Shown here: positions 1 through 11,451 of the stretch, in pieces | How the letters are laid out: each line of letters begins with the position of its first letter | Numbering within the stretch: position 1 is the stretch's first letter | Assembly: GCA_038049695.1 (NCBI GenBank) | Contig: CP142453.1 | Span: 124,533,001-124,597,000, forward strand | Direction of reading: 5' to 3' | DNA: 64,000 nt | Source: Cinnamomum chago | Lineage: Eukaryota > Streptophyta > Magnoliopsida > Laurales > Lauraceae | Translations under genes and position numbers: made by a program | Notes under the pieces: model-generated | What the model saw: only the letters and a program-made list of their open reading frames with translations | Told to the model about the DNA's origin: nothing | The model's database searches: none

Positions 1-1398
1 TTTTTCTTTTCCAAGAGATTTAGGTTTACTGTGCAGAAGGTAACCCTAACACTCCCAACGAGGAAATAAGATGAGCGGAAGTGGAACAGCCGACACCGTT
101 ACGAAATAGGGTTTGAGAAATGGGTGGGTCGGTTAAAGCGGGAGTCGTTGCTTGCGGAGAAAGAAAAGAAGGGCGGCCAACCACGTCACCATTTGCGTGG
201 ACTTTCCCATCATGGAAAAATTAAAGGAAAAATCCACGAGAATCTCGAAACTACGGAATTTACTTTCTCGTGCTTTCTAGAATACCAAAATATTTACGGT
301 AGAAAGTTTGATCAAGAGAAAAAAAAAATCTGCTTTTCAATTTTTATAGGGCCCAATTCCTTTTGCAATCACCATTTGATGTGGGGTACGTTTGTGTACA
401 TGCTTTTCTTCGTAAAGATTAAAATTTTTAAAAAGTATGGAAAGCGGAAAATCATTTTGCATGCTACCATAAAAGTCAATACTCGATCGCTAAGCTTTTC
501 ATGAAAATTGGTTTTCTCCTATGAGCACATTGCATATTGCTTATATGGGGTCCAATTCATGTGCCCTATTACATATTTATCAATGCAATAGTGATAAATT
601 GAAAAGTCTTGGGGATCTAAAAAATTAATCCCACGAGATCATTCTAGCTCTTGATTGGACGATCGTAAAATTTAATAGCATTTTAATTATAGTTTTTCTT
701 AAAATTAATTTTTATTTTATTTTTTGCTATCGAAGCGTTTCCAATTCTTTGGACTGGATTAATTCTTCCGGTCCAGAGGGAAGCCGGTAAATACCCTGTG
801 GTCCTAAGGTCGTAGCACTAGTGGACTTAATATTCGATTCCTGAAGAGTGAGGAATTGAAAGTCAATACCAATGCCTCTAACTCCAAAAAGAGAGAGAAA
901 CCGTGGATTCATACCATGGTCCTGACTGCTCAGCTAACCTCTTGAAGTTGTTATAAAAAATGAACGTGATGAATCATGCATCTACAAATGCTAAGGGCGA
1001 AGGAAGAAAATTTTATCTAATGACTCATGTATATGGACCTAGGCGAGGAGGAGTGAACATGCATCATGCATGCACCGCCTTTAATCATCAAGCGGTGAGG
1101 ACAAAGGAGACACCTTTTTGTGGCTGGCAACTTTGATAAGGATGACAAAAGAAATTGCCTATGAGAAAAAAACAAAGGAATAAGTTAAGTGGATGGTGCA
1201 CCACCTTGCTTTAGTGGTCATCCAGCAATTCAAGCCCAATTGCAAAGTATTTGATTCCCATTTGTGGATTTCCTTCAGAATCAGCCATCTCCTTTCCAGG
1301 ATATTATTCTTGTGAAAGGTGACAAGGGATGGAAATGGGTCAAGGGTGTGGCACATGTTGGACCCATACTATATCAGAATCTGATGCAAATCATGGGA
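1..1398. other. Intergenic; possible upstream region of a gene off the left edge
   Basis: No coding region is supported here. The first 120 bases carry a telo-box-like motif (TAGGGTTTG at about 107-115) and a second ACCCTAA motif near 44-50. Such boxes are common just upstream of plant housekeeping and ribosomal-protein genes. They fit the 5' region of a minus-strand gene beyond the left edge, but no exon is visible, so this is weak inference. Small open frames at 124-504 (+) and 727-912 (-) resemble no family I know. Confidence 0.25.
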
Positions 1399-1545
1399 AT
1401 AGGATTTGTACCAAGACTAAATCCAGCTAATAGGATCAATACCAAGACTCAATTTCCATTGTTTGCAAATCCAGCTAAGTTAATAGGATTTGTACCAAGA
1501 CTCAATTTCTATCATGCAGATCCAGCTAATTAGATTAGTACCGGG
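1399..1545. repeat. Degenerate tandem repeat, about three units
   Basis: The phrases 'ggatttgtaccaagact' and 'aaatccagctaa' recur with variation at about 1399, 1433, 1489 and 1530. They give roughly three diverged units of 50-60 bp. A small plus-strand frame (1264-1533) runs through them and is most likely a by-product of the repeat. Confidence 0.55.
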
Positions 1546-1686
1546 ACTCAAGTTCTATTTAGTGACCAACTGACCTTACTATTTCTTGGACACGGATGGG
1601 TGTTGTTGTCCCAATTGGCACCATAAAATTCAAGGCAGTCTCAATCTGTTGATGGCAAGTTGATCCACCTCTTTAATGTATAGGTC

Positions 1687-1991
1687 GGGCTCGTTTGGAA
1701 TTTTACTTTTAAAATAAAGTCGAGTGAAGTGAAATAAAAAAGAAGGAATAAAATATAAGTGAGTTATAATGGTATTTTATTTTAGCTATTTGAGATGAAA
1801 TATTTTTTACTTTTTATATGGGGAAAGGAAGTGGGAAGGGATTTTTTTTTATTTTAGTGAATAAAGGTAGTTGTTTTTTTTACTTTTTTTTAAAAAAGAT
1901 GGAGAGAGTTTTGAATTAAAGTGATTTTGATTTGACACTTAACTTTACGCGACTTAACTTGTCTTGACAAGTAAAATTACCAAACATTGAG
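1687..1991. mobile_element. Tourist/Harbinger-like MITE
   Basis: The segment begins GGGCTCGTTTGGAATTTTAC and ends with the near-inverse AAGTAAAATTACCAAAC, giving imperfect terminal inverted repeats of about 17 bp around an AT-rich, non-coding core of about 300 bp. The GTTTGG-type terminus is typical of plant PIF/Harbinger (Tourist) MITEs. I could not fix a 3-bp target duplication, so the ends are approximate. Confidence 0.5.
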
Positions 1992-3520
1992 TAGAATAAT
2001 CAACCTTATAACCTATTGAGAAGTGGTGTGGTTGACTGGTTGGTATTGCCAAGTAATAAATTTTAATCCTTATCCTAAAATCTAGTTGATAGGTGGATTT
2101 TCTAGATTTCACCTTTGCCAAAGTTGAGGGGACCTCCGGCCGAACAGCGGTTATTTCTTAGATGAGAGAATTTCAAAAGCCAATAAAGATTCATTAAAAA
2201 TAATAGCTGATATAGTAGTTAATTACTATGCTTCCAAATTCAAATAGTAAAAATAATTAGTACAGGCTATTTTGCTTAGACAAAAACCTAAAGCCTGACT
2301 TATCCGGTATGTAGGAGAAGACAAGGACTTAATGTGCCCCAGAGATACCCTCATAGCAAAAGTAAAAACTAAAAAATAATTAACATCCAGCAAGATATAC
2401 ACATAGTATTAGCAGTTTCAAAGTGTCAATAAAATTTTCTAGACTGCCTTACTATCTAAGCAAACCCTAAAAATGTGTTTGCTTGACTTTGAGTCATCTT
2501 CTCTTTGGAGGAAATCACAATTATTGATAATATATGATCTATACATCTTTCATAATTAGCATTTTAAAACTAGTAGAGTCTGAGTCAACTAGGCTATGAC
2601 CAAGTCGACTCAGCCGAGTCACCTTCACCCATCACTTCTTCTTTTTTCTATTTTATCCTTCTTCACCTCATCTCAAACCCAACACACCAACCATCCCAAC
2701 TTCAAAATCAAACACCTTCCGCGCCACTCCCAAAATTCCATCTCTCCCATCATGGGAGTCCCATGATTCCATTCTCGTCCTTCTTCCTCCTGAGCGGCAA
2801 ACCCATGAAAGTGAACTTTTCGGGACTTGTTGTAAAAAAAAAATACTAGGGGAGGGGCAAATATTAAAAATTATATATAAATTTCTAGGATTTGCATAGG
2901 GATTCTTGAAAAATTTTAAGTCTTTTTCGGATATGGAGTCCCACACCCTTACAATTGGGTCCACCAGTGCTCCTCCTATTCTTCTTCTAATGGAAACCCA
3001 TCTCCCGAGTCCAAATAATACAACCCATACCTCAATAATAAGAACACATCTTTCCTCTTCTCCTCCTTCAGCCTCCCTTTCCCCTCCTCCTTCAATTCCC
3101 CTTCTCCAGTTCTCCTCCACCATGTTCCGCAAAAGCAGAGAAAAAGGGGATTCAACATGACTCGGTTGAGTCGACCCAGCTTAACTCCTCCCCTGTATAC
3201 ACATATGGCTCAAAAAGTGAACCTTTCATCAAAGGCTTGAAGACTACCTGACTTGGTGCGCTAGGCATCCATGAAAGACTCAAAAGTAAAATTCCAACTT
3301 TTGTATTAATTGGTGCAGCTTAATTGGTTCCACAATTCCACTTCCACAATCATTCACACTTTCAACAGGTTTTTCCCACTTTCTGGCGTGTAGAGCCGTC
3401 CATCCAGGTCACAACTAGGGAAGGGGAATAGAGTATTAAAAGACCAAACTAGCTCCTGATGTTGACGTAGACCTGCCCACAAATTCAGCTAAAAGCATAA
3501 AACACCTCCTTTAATTTGCA
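1992..3520. other. Intergenic; no gene seen
   Basis: The sequence is AT-rich in the first part. At about 2640-3160 there is a low-complexity CT-rich stretch in which overlapping frames on both strands are artefacts of composition. No motif, splice-bounded exon or RNA gene was recognised. Confidence 0.5.
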
Positions 3521-3690
3521 ATTTTTTTTTTTTTTTTTACCTCCGTAAGAGAATTCTTAATTTTTTGGGCCGGACGAATCTCTCTTAGCAGGATAAATTT
3601 CTATATTAGCCCCAGTATGATAGTGCAGTTTCGAACCTACAATCTCTTAGTGTAAATTGTGGTGGTCCTCGGTCAACTGAGCCATCCATT
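3521..3690 (-). mobile_element. tRNA-derived SINE, family A copy 1
   Basis: Read on the minus strand, the element starts with a tRNA-like head (GGCTCAGTTGACCGAGG resembles an A box), continues to a B-box-like GTTCGAAACTGC, and ends in a poly(A) seen as the T run at 3522-3538. Its head and the segment around 'tatgatagtgcagtttcgaa' match the element at 62085-62307, so the two are copies of one SINE family. No clear target duplication was found for this copy. Confidence 0.65.
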
Positions 3691-4244
3691 TTTTATCCTT
3701 CCCATTAACAGTTAGCAAAGGAAGAAATCACTGGGAAGGAACGCTGCAAGTGATTGAAAATGACCCAACATTAGCATATAGCTGTAACATTTAGAATTTT
3801 GGGGTCATTTGATTACTCTACTTCCTTTCAATGTCATGCATCATAGTGCCACAGCTCCCAGCACTTACTCCCACACTAAGGCCAGATATATGTGTGGACA
3901 GTCATGCCTTCTTTTTCGTTTTTCTACGACGTATCATGCCTTCATCGACGGGCATTGGTGAAGGATTTTTCATTTCTTTGATAATGTGAGTTTTGACTTC
4001 ACTTGTAGTGCTTGTCAAAAGTCATTGCAATCTTTGCAACCATACTAATTTCTCCATTGACCAACTTATGCCGGTTTTTTATGACATGCTGATTTGTGGG
4101 GCCCAGTTTGCCCTACAATGTATGTCACCAGTCTTAAATGATTGGAGAAATTTGATTCATATTTTTTTGGTCTTTCAATGGTCACTCTAAGAAATGTAGA
4201 GTGGCACGCGCAAATAAATTAAATTTAAGAAAAGACCTTTCAAT
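3691..4244. other. Intergenic; no gene seen
   Basis: Ordinary AT-rich spacer. The 65-codon frame at 3993-4190 (+) has no recognisable domain or splice context. Confidence 0.5.
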
Positions 4245-4412
4245 GAAAAATCGTTCATTCCTCGAAAGGGCTCGGAAAGGAGGGAGTTGGAACCTCCAAG
4301 TGACTTTTAAAATAATTTATGAGTTAGGGAAAAATCGTTCACTCCTCGAAACGGCTCGGAAAGGAGGGAGTTGGAACCTCCAAGTGACTTTTAAAATAAT
4401 TTATGAGTTAGG
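4245..4412. repeat. Two-copy tandem repeat, 84-bp period
   Basis: Two almost identical 84-bp units lie head to tail (4245-4328 and 4329-4412), with only a few substitutions between them. Because 84 is a multiple of three, an 80-codon frame (4201-4443, +) stays open across both. That frame is best read as a consequence of the repeat. A partial third similarity ('gagttagggaggaa', 'gagttagagaggaa') follows to about 4465. Confidence 0.85.
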
Positions 4413-4857
4413 GAGGAAATCCACAGTGGGCTCCACCTATTGAAATTTTGAGTTAGAGAGGAACTCCATAGCGAGCTCCACCTATTGTCCACACCGAATA
4501 TGAGAAGTCTATTAATTTCATATTAAAAGAAGTTGGCCCCGCCATAATATTAACCTTTTTTATTTATTTTTATTGGCTAAATAGGGGATTTAAACTCACA
4601 CACTCATATGTCCCTGACCCACAGAGCTACGAATAAGGACCATGCGATGAATAATTCTTTGCAAGCATTTCCAGTAGGGCTTGTAGCGGTTTGGGAAATT
4701 TTGAAATTCCTCACAGAGATTTCATGTATTTTTAGTAGAATTCATGAATTTTAGGATTTTCAAATGCCCAAAATGAGCCACTTTCAAATTCTAGCCAAGC
4801 CTCCGAGCATTTTAGAAATTTCAAAATCCCAAAATTCAATGACCCCTCATAGGTGGA
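4413..4857. other. Intergenic; no gene seen
   Basis: AT-rich spacer with no supported feature beyond the tail of the 84-bp repeat. Confidence 0.45.
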
Positions 4858-5170
4858 TCTCATATACCATGGTTTCCAAAGGTGGACCTCATATTGTAAT
4901 TCCTGAAAGGTGGTGCTATGTTAATTTTAGAAAATACAGGCTCCAAGTATCACAATTTTAAAGGTGGGTCCAATATTGTAATTTCAGAAGGTGGATCCCA
5001 CATTATAATGTCTACAAATGAGCCCTCCCTACCACAAGGTTTCTAAAGGTGGGCCTCATACTCTAAATCCCACGGCTGGTCCCATGTTGTAATTTCTAAG
5101 CATCCCCACCCCAACAAAAAAAAAAAACAAATAATTTGTAAAGATGATCTCACATTGTAAATTTTAAAGG
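4858..5170. repeat. Diverged short tandem repeat
   Basis: A phrase of the form 'aaaggtgg[ga][ct]ctcatattgtaa' recurs about six times with heavy substitution, for example near 4878, 4903, 4960, 4990, 5047 and 5152. Spacing is roughly 25-60 bp. It looks like an old minisatellite. No coding potential is evident. Confidence 0.5.
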
Positions 5171-5243
5171 TGTTCCCCGTTCCCATGTTCAAATCACAAA
5201 ATATAAGCGCATACTTGCAAGGGCGGACCCAGGAAATTGACCC

Positions 5244-5259
5244 GGGGGGGGGGGGGGGG
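5244..5259. repeat. Run of 16 G
   Basis: An uninterrupted G16 tract lies beside the motif GGGCGGACCCAGG (about 5221). That motif resembles the CAGGGGCGGANCCAGG-type terminus of small plant hAT-like elements, and similar ends occur near 36942-37004 and 55726-55945. Run length is prone to sequencing error. Confidence 0.7.
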
Positions 5260-5713
5260 CGGGCGCTATGTAAAAGAAATATTGGAGGAAAGAAAAATGT
5301 AATAAAAAATTAATAATTTCTTGAATTTGCAAGGGCTTTTTAAAAATATATGTAAGTGTAATTCTAGTTAGAAATCCATGTAGGTATGAAACAAGGAGTT
5401 TTTGGGATTTAGGATGAATGATATTCTAATGCAGAAGTTTCAAACATGAACGCAACAAGAAATACAAAAATAATAGAATTCGGAATACGTAAGACTCCAG
5501 CACTCCCAGACATCCAATTCCAGAGTTTTCCACAAAGACACGGACTAAATCAAGGATGCTGAAAGTGAAAGCATCTTGCTACTGTTCTTTTTTCACATTT
5601 TTAGTGCTAAGCCATAAATAAACTTTCCAAAAAAAAAAGATACAATAATCTTTTTTTTTTTAATTTTAACACAAGCTTATTTATTTACATTAGAATACAT
5701 AGAAATTAAATAT
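5260..5713. other. Intergenic; no gene seen
   Basis: AT-rich spacer. Near 5688-5705 a fragment resembling the terminus of the GTTTGTTTGCATT MITE family ('cattagaatacatagaaatt') marks an older element into which the next one inserted. Confidence 0.4.
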
Positions 5714-5870
5714 GGGCCGGAGATGCTCATATGAAAGATATCTCTCACATTACATGAGAGATAGGAGTGAGAGCCCTCACATTTAAGTTGTTGGCATTGG
5801 ATATGGATGTGAGTGGCCCACTCTTATCTCTTATAGTAAGGTGAAAGTATCTCTCATAGGAGCATCTCCC
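5714..5870. mobile_element. Mutator-like MITE with 9-bp target duplication
   Basis: This 157-bp element begins GGGCCGGAGATGCTCATATG and ends with the inverse CATAGGAGCATCTCCC, so the termini are imperfect inverted repeats of about 25 bp. It is flanked on both sides by ATTAAATAT (5705-5713 and 5871-5879), an exact 9-bp target duplication typical of Mutator-like elements. It has no coding capacity. It sits inside what appears to be an older MITE. Confidence 0.8.
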
Positions 5871-5879
5871 ATTAAATAT

Positions 5880-6590
5880 ATAAGAATTCATAGATAAAAT
5901 AGCTCCAGGAAATATTACTAAAGAGGTGAAGCGTGAATGATACGAAGTGGGGTGAATGATATAAGGAAGCAATATAATTTGAATTACTAAGTACTAAGTA
6001 TTCATTTCTCAGCTTCCCCTTGATTCACTTTCCATTAAAAGTAGCTTAATTGATGGACTTCCTATGTATTCACCTTGTATTTTCGTTTTTAACCACTTGG
6101 AATTGGAAACAAACAGGCCTTATATTATTATGAAAAAGAAGACAATTGCTTTTTCTAATCCCTCACACAATGGCAGAGCCCTAGCAAGGTCTGTTTCTCA
6201 TGCATGTAACAGCCACACGTTTCTCATGCAAACCCATGTCTTCACCATTGCTAGTGAGCCATTAGCAGTGTCTATCCTAGACACATAGGGGCCGCATTCA
6301 CATGGTCACCGACAGCGAGTACTAAGTGGGGATATGTGAGAAAGCATGACCCAAAAACCCTTGACCTCTTTTATGTGCTTCTAATAATGCAACCACAATC
6401 ATTGAGATTTATTTATTATTCCCATCTAGTGAGGCCATCAAACCCATGTCCATGTTCCAAGCCTTTGTTGTTGTTGGTTAGTTCACATATAATACATGTA
6501 CCCTTCAGAATTTTTCAGAAATGAGTACCAAACTTTGTGTCTCAAAAAAGATATATATGAAATAACACTTGAATTTATAATGGAACAGTA
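5880..6590. other. Intergenic; no gene seen
   Basis: Spacer with two short plus-strand frames (6064-6288, 6336-6524) that show no domain and no splice-supported extension. Confidence 0.45.
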
Positions 6591-6616
6591 GAGAGAGAGA
6601 GAGAGAGAGAGAGAGG
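6591..6616. repeat. (GA)n microsatellite
   Basis: Perfect GA dinucleotide run of 13 units. Similar runs occur at 11211-11233 and 13604-13627. Confidence 0.95.
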
Positions 6617-6665
6617 GATATGTTGTTGGTTGTCCAGGCCCCAGGGTGCTTTAACACAATGCCAT

Positions 6666-6735
6666 ACTTCCTATTCAAGTAACCCAGCAATACTTCCTAT
6701 TCAAGTAACCCAGCAATACTTCCTACTTAAGTAAC
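6666..6735. repeat. 26-bp tandem repeat, about 2.7 copies
   Basis: Units starting at 6666, 6692 and 6718 share 'acttcctattcaagtaaccc'. The first two are identical and the third is partial and diverged. Confidence 0.9.
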
Positions 6736-6743
6736 CTGAGGAC

Positions 6744-9700
6744 GTATAAACCAATGGTGCTATGTCAGAAGTCCACATCGAATGGACTCTCAGCAAATTA
6801 TCATTTCTCGCATCAAGAATGGAATACATTCCCCCCGGTGTGAATGGCCACAATGGGGGTTCCTTAAAATCATTAGCTGTTTGATGAGCACCTAGATGAG
6901 CATCAGAAGAAAAGGGAAGAGAGAAGAGACTAAAATTGGAGGAAATAGGAGAGCAAAACTGGAAGAAAAGAACCGTGATATTGCTGTTCATGGGCGAACC
7001 GCGGTATTGCTGTATAAAAAGTAAAAAGAGACAGGAAGGCCTTTCGTGTCAATATTAAAAGTTTGGAGGTCCCCCCACCGTTGTTTCAAGGTTTAAGGGG
7101 ATTTTTCCTATAAAAACCTCTAATATAAATTGCTTTTCACAGCATTTACATGTATATGCACGCACACGCGCACACACATAAATTTATAAATATGTCTTTC
7201 ATTTTATCCCAAATTTCCATAGAAAAAACATACTATCTCCATAAGTATTTTGTATCCAACTTTTTGGTGTTTCAAAGTAATTGGTACCTGCACAAATCCT
7301 CTGCCATGAAGATCACTTTACCTCAGTTTAACCAACTTGATTAGTGAAGAGTCAATCACATGACATCATTTTCAATGTTGAATCCAAGAGTAATTAGCAC
7401 ATCAAATATAGTAATTTTGGGGTTAGAATTTGAACTAAGTTTATATTCATTATATGTACACCCTACATTTTCTGGACTTTGGTGTCTGCCTTCTACATAA
7501 TCTATATGTTAATGGTCGTTTTAATCATTTGATTTTAGAATATTTTCAAGAAGATAATAAATCTACCTGAGGTGGATCCAATAAGATCAATGTATAACTA
7601 AGCAAGAATACAAGCAAAATCAGAACAAGGAAAAAAATCTATGTTCGCTCAAAATAGAAAATTAAAACAAAAGAATTACGCTTGTTTGGAATGGTTTGGA
7701 TGTATAGGTAAAAAGACCAGAAAAACTCCACCATGAAGAATCTTAGTACAGGTGATTTTTAACTGAATTGATGAGTGACTAGGAAAACACAGGCTTGTAT
7801 TTAAGTAATCAAAAGTGACATGTAGGAGAAAAGATTGATAGAGAACATGGTGATAACAAAAATGCTAATGCTATTGATAATGACAACAATGATGATGGCG
7901 TGTTCGAGAGAATCTTGATTCATGTTGGTATTCACAATATCCAGCGGTGTAAATTACTGATAATCATTAATTACCTACATGTAATTTAAAAAAAAAAAAA
8001 CATAAATGCTTGTCTTGCTGAGACCATGAGGCTAGTTCCTATAATTCCTTTTCTTTTCTTTTCTTTTCTTCTTCTTTTTCACCAATTGAAAACGCTATGT
8101 ATTTGGAGTATCCAATTCAAGTGTTCCTTTCCATCTTAACACCACATGTTTCGTGCATTGGATATAATACACTGCCGCACCCTTTCTTTTACACTGGTAA
8201 CATCATATAAGCCACAGCCTCAAGGTTGCAATAGTGATACGCCTGATTTGTTGAACCTAGAACACTATTAAAAATGTTCCCCATCTTTGATAGGGATGCC
8301 TCAGACAATATTTGTCTTGGGGAGATCCAAGGCTTTGAATCTATGAGTCTCTTCTTAGTTTTTATTGACTTGACCATCTATTGCAATTTGGTTCCACCCT
8401 CACTAGCAAACCCTACTGATCATGCAACTTCACTTGATTTTGAGAAAAAACCAAAATTAGAGAACAACTGTGCCTACACATAAAAGAATGATAGTGACAA
8501 CTTGCTTTAGACTCCATTAACAGCTACCAATCCAGATTCACAAGAATGGTTCCTATGCATGTTCCACCAGAAAAGGAGCAGATGGAAAGAAAGGCAATGA
8601 TAAAGTTTACTCTTCTTTTTTAGGTTTCAAAAAAAGTTTCCTTTCTTGTAGGTTAAAAAAAAAATTGCTTTTTGCATCAAACTCAACAACAGTGAAAAGC
8701 CAAATGATGAGGTGTACGTAGGATTAATCAAAACTCCAATATCTTGAACATACAATTCATTCATTTTTTCTTTTTACTCGAACATAGAGCCAATTCTAAG
8801 CCCATATCAACACTATTCCAAGACTGCTGCAACTGACATACCTACTTGTGATTACATACAAACTTTAATGCCGGCTTTTAGCAAGGGACTCCTCTGAGAG
8901 ATACCTGCATATGATGAAAGACAAGTATTCAGTTGCTCATACTGTCTCGATGTAAGTGCAGGGTAACTTACATATCCACCAATTAACTTGGAAACTTAAA
9001 CCATCTCTACTAAACTATCAGCCATTTTTTACTGTTTGCAACTCAGTCCATCCATGTGCACCAGGGAAAGAAATTAATAGTCACTATTTGTATGAAGAAT
9101 CCTTTGTTTTTTTAAGGCCCTAAACATCTATGAGAGAAATCTTACTTTCCCGTGTAGAAGCCTGCCAAGTACCAAGCATTCAAAACAACAGTAAGGTCTG
9201 TCTTGGAGCCAGAATTTTGTGGAATCCCATCATGCGATGCACCTGGCCTCTCTTCTTTTGCAGTTGCTTTTTCTGTTTTGTACATTTGAGATAGCATAAA
9301 AGTTATTGTATAACCATTATCTAATAAAGCTTTTGTTGCTGATCAAATAATAATAATCATAAAACATTACATCGTAAGAATCGTTTGCCATTTTGAAATA
9401 TCCAAGACCAGAAGTAGAAGCTTTTATTTTAGAAACATGGAAGGGACATATGTAACTCAAAACATGATACTGGCATAATTTTCCCCATGAAGAGATGGGG
9501 CCAGCAATTATAGCAGAAAATGAAGAAGAGACAGCCCAAACACCAGCAAAATCAGAATGTGAATTTTCCGTTCATGTTGTCCTCATTTTGGACCATTTTA
9601 AGGATGGGAGCACACTTAGCCATTTGCATCATGCTTTCCCCAACAATGCTAATGGCAAAATTAGCACATGTGTGTCGTGTCTCATCAGCATTTGGTAATG

Positions 9701-11210
9701 GGGAGCACATCCAAAAACATCTTCAATGTGATGAGGTATTTTGCGAAGGAAAAGAAAAGGAGAGTTGGTGAATAGTACACATGGTCCAAAATAGCAGCAG
9801 CTACGTCCGGAGTAGTTGAGGCCGCTATGCTATTTTTAAAATAGTGGCTCTACAGTTTAAAACCTAGCAGAGCCAATTAGTTTTAATTTAAACTTTTTTT
9901 TTTTTTCCAATTTCTTCTCCTCAATAGACTTCCCTAGCATTGTATCTAGCCTTCTATGGTTCCAAATTACTTAAAAAGCACAAGAATGGCTGCTAGCCTG
10001 CTACACAAGAGTTGAATTCTTTTAACAACCACTAAAAAAATTCACTTTTAGATAGCAATGGAGCCGTTGCAACCACTACGTATCACCCATTGCCCTGATT
10101 AAACATGAATTCCCATTATCCAATGTTCAATTTAATTTTGAAAGACTACATCTAAATTTTCAAGAACAAGATGATGCTTATAAGCTAAAATGGGGCTAGG
10201 ATATGTCCTAATATCATAATTAACGTAAGCCTGAGCTGTATAGGTTATTATAGTCCAAACATTAAACTAAGAAAGAGCAAATATGAAGACACCATCATGG
10301 TGCTTGATCATTACAGAGTTGTACAACTATTCTAACTTTATGGTGTTCAATTTTAAACGTCAAAAGATATCTTAAGAGAGGAGGGGGGGATGTATGCTGT
10401 AAGCCTGTAACTATGCACAAAAGGCTGACCTGAGAAAGATTACATTACAATGCAGAGCAATAAATTAATAAAATAAAAAAACAACAACAACAATAACGAG
10501 CCGGCCCAAATGTTTTCTAAATCTCAAATGTCAATTTTCAATTTTTTTTTAGCTGCAGATTTGATTATATTGTTTACAAAATGAGTTCACGCTGTCAAAT
10601 ACAAGGTATCTTGTACATTCAAAAAGAACATGAGGCAGATGGATTGACCTAATACTCCTGTACATTCTTTACATGCATGCATACGATCCTGTACATAATT
10701 AGTGGGAGTATTTACAAGATTTAACAGGTACATAATCCGGGAAAGAAATTCAGAAGAAAAAAAAAGGAAGGCACCTCAACTCACGAGAAAGAAAGAAAAC
10801 CCTACATTATTTCTTTTATTCTGCTTAAATCTTGGAGCTTGGAAACTTAAATTTCATAAGGGAAGTAGTCTGCTGGCTCCTAATTTAATTTGATTGAATC
10901 AATGAAAGAACTCTGGGTTTGTAAAACAAGCCAACTGGCTGAGTTACCAAGTTTATCATTTACCTGGTGATAATTTATGAAAATGAGTTTCAGACTAGGT
11001 AGTCAGGTCTACTTAACCAAGTCAAATGGTTGATTTATCAATCACAGTATGATGGACATTTTAAGCATTGACAGAACTATGTTCCAGCAGCCAAGTACAT
11101 CAGCATGCGCTTAATAACAGAATAAAACGATGATGATGCTTGTTCCTCCTGCCACTCTAATTCTCTAATCAATCTCCATGATCTGATTGGCTAACCAAAC
11201 TTGATCGGGG
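6744..11210. other. Long intergenic stretch; no gene seen
   Basis: About 4.5 kb of AT-rich spacer. I looked for exons on both strands and found only isolated frames of 60-96 codons (for example 6701-6991 -, 8274-8483 +, 9495-9771 +) without domains or paired splice signals. Poly-A/T runs and short CT-rich tracts (about 8047-8078) are the only other structure. Confidence 0.5.
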
Positions 11211-11233
11211 GAGAGAGAGAGAGAGAGAGAGAG
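11211..11233. repeat. (GA)n microsatellite
   Basis: Perfect GA run preceded by GGGG, about 220 bp beyond the stop codon of the SMN-like gene. Confidence 0.95.
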
Positions 11234-11270
11234 TTCACGAGCCTACAGAACATTTAATCCAAAACAAGGG

Positions 11271-11368
11271 CAAGAGCCGAGCCGATAGCATAGTGGAAGG
11301 TGCTCCTCAAGGTTGTGGGTTCAATTCATGTCACCTATAGAATTAAAAATAAATAAATAAATAAATAA
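11271..11368 (+). mobile_element. Short tRNA-derived SINE-like element
   Basis: The element carries an A-box-like TAGCATAGTGGAAGG (about 11287), a B-box-like GGTTGTGGGTTCAATTC (about 11311) and a tail of AAAT repeats (about 11345-11368). That order is the hallmark of a tRNA-derived SINE. It is only about 100 bp long and no target duplication was identified. A decayed tRNA pseudogene is the alternative. Confidence 0.5.
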
Positions 11369-11451
11369 CAGCATGAATAGTTAATACATGCTTGCAATAT
11401 ATGACAAGGTGACACATGAACTACATCAACCAGAATGTGCATATCATTCTA

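Noticed and set aside
124..504. 126-codon gene on the plus strand
   Set aside because: AT-rich Lys/Phe-heavy translation without any domain, start context or conserved motif.
727..912. Organelle-derived or small gene on the minus strand
   Set aside because: The 61-residue frame looked less AT-biased than its surroundings, but I recognise no organellar or nuclear protein in it.
2668..3160. Overlapping frames of 60-154 codons on both strands
   Set aside because: The stretch is low-complexity CT/GA-rich sequence, which keeps frames open on both strands without domains.
4201..4443. 80-codon gene
   Set aside because: It is explained by an 84-bp tandem repeat whose period is a multiple of three.
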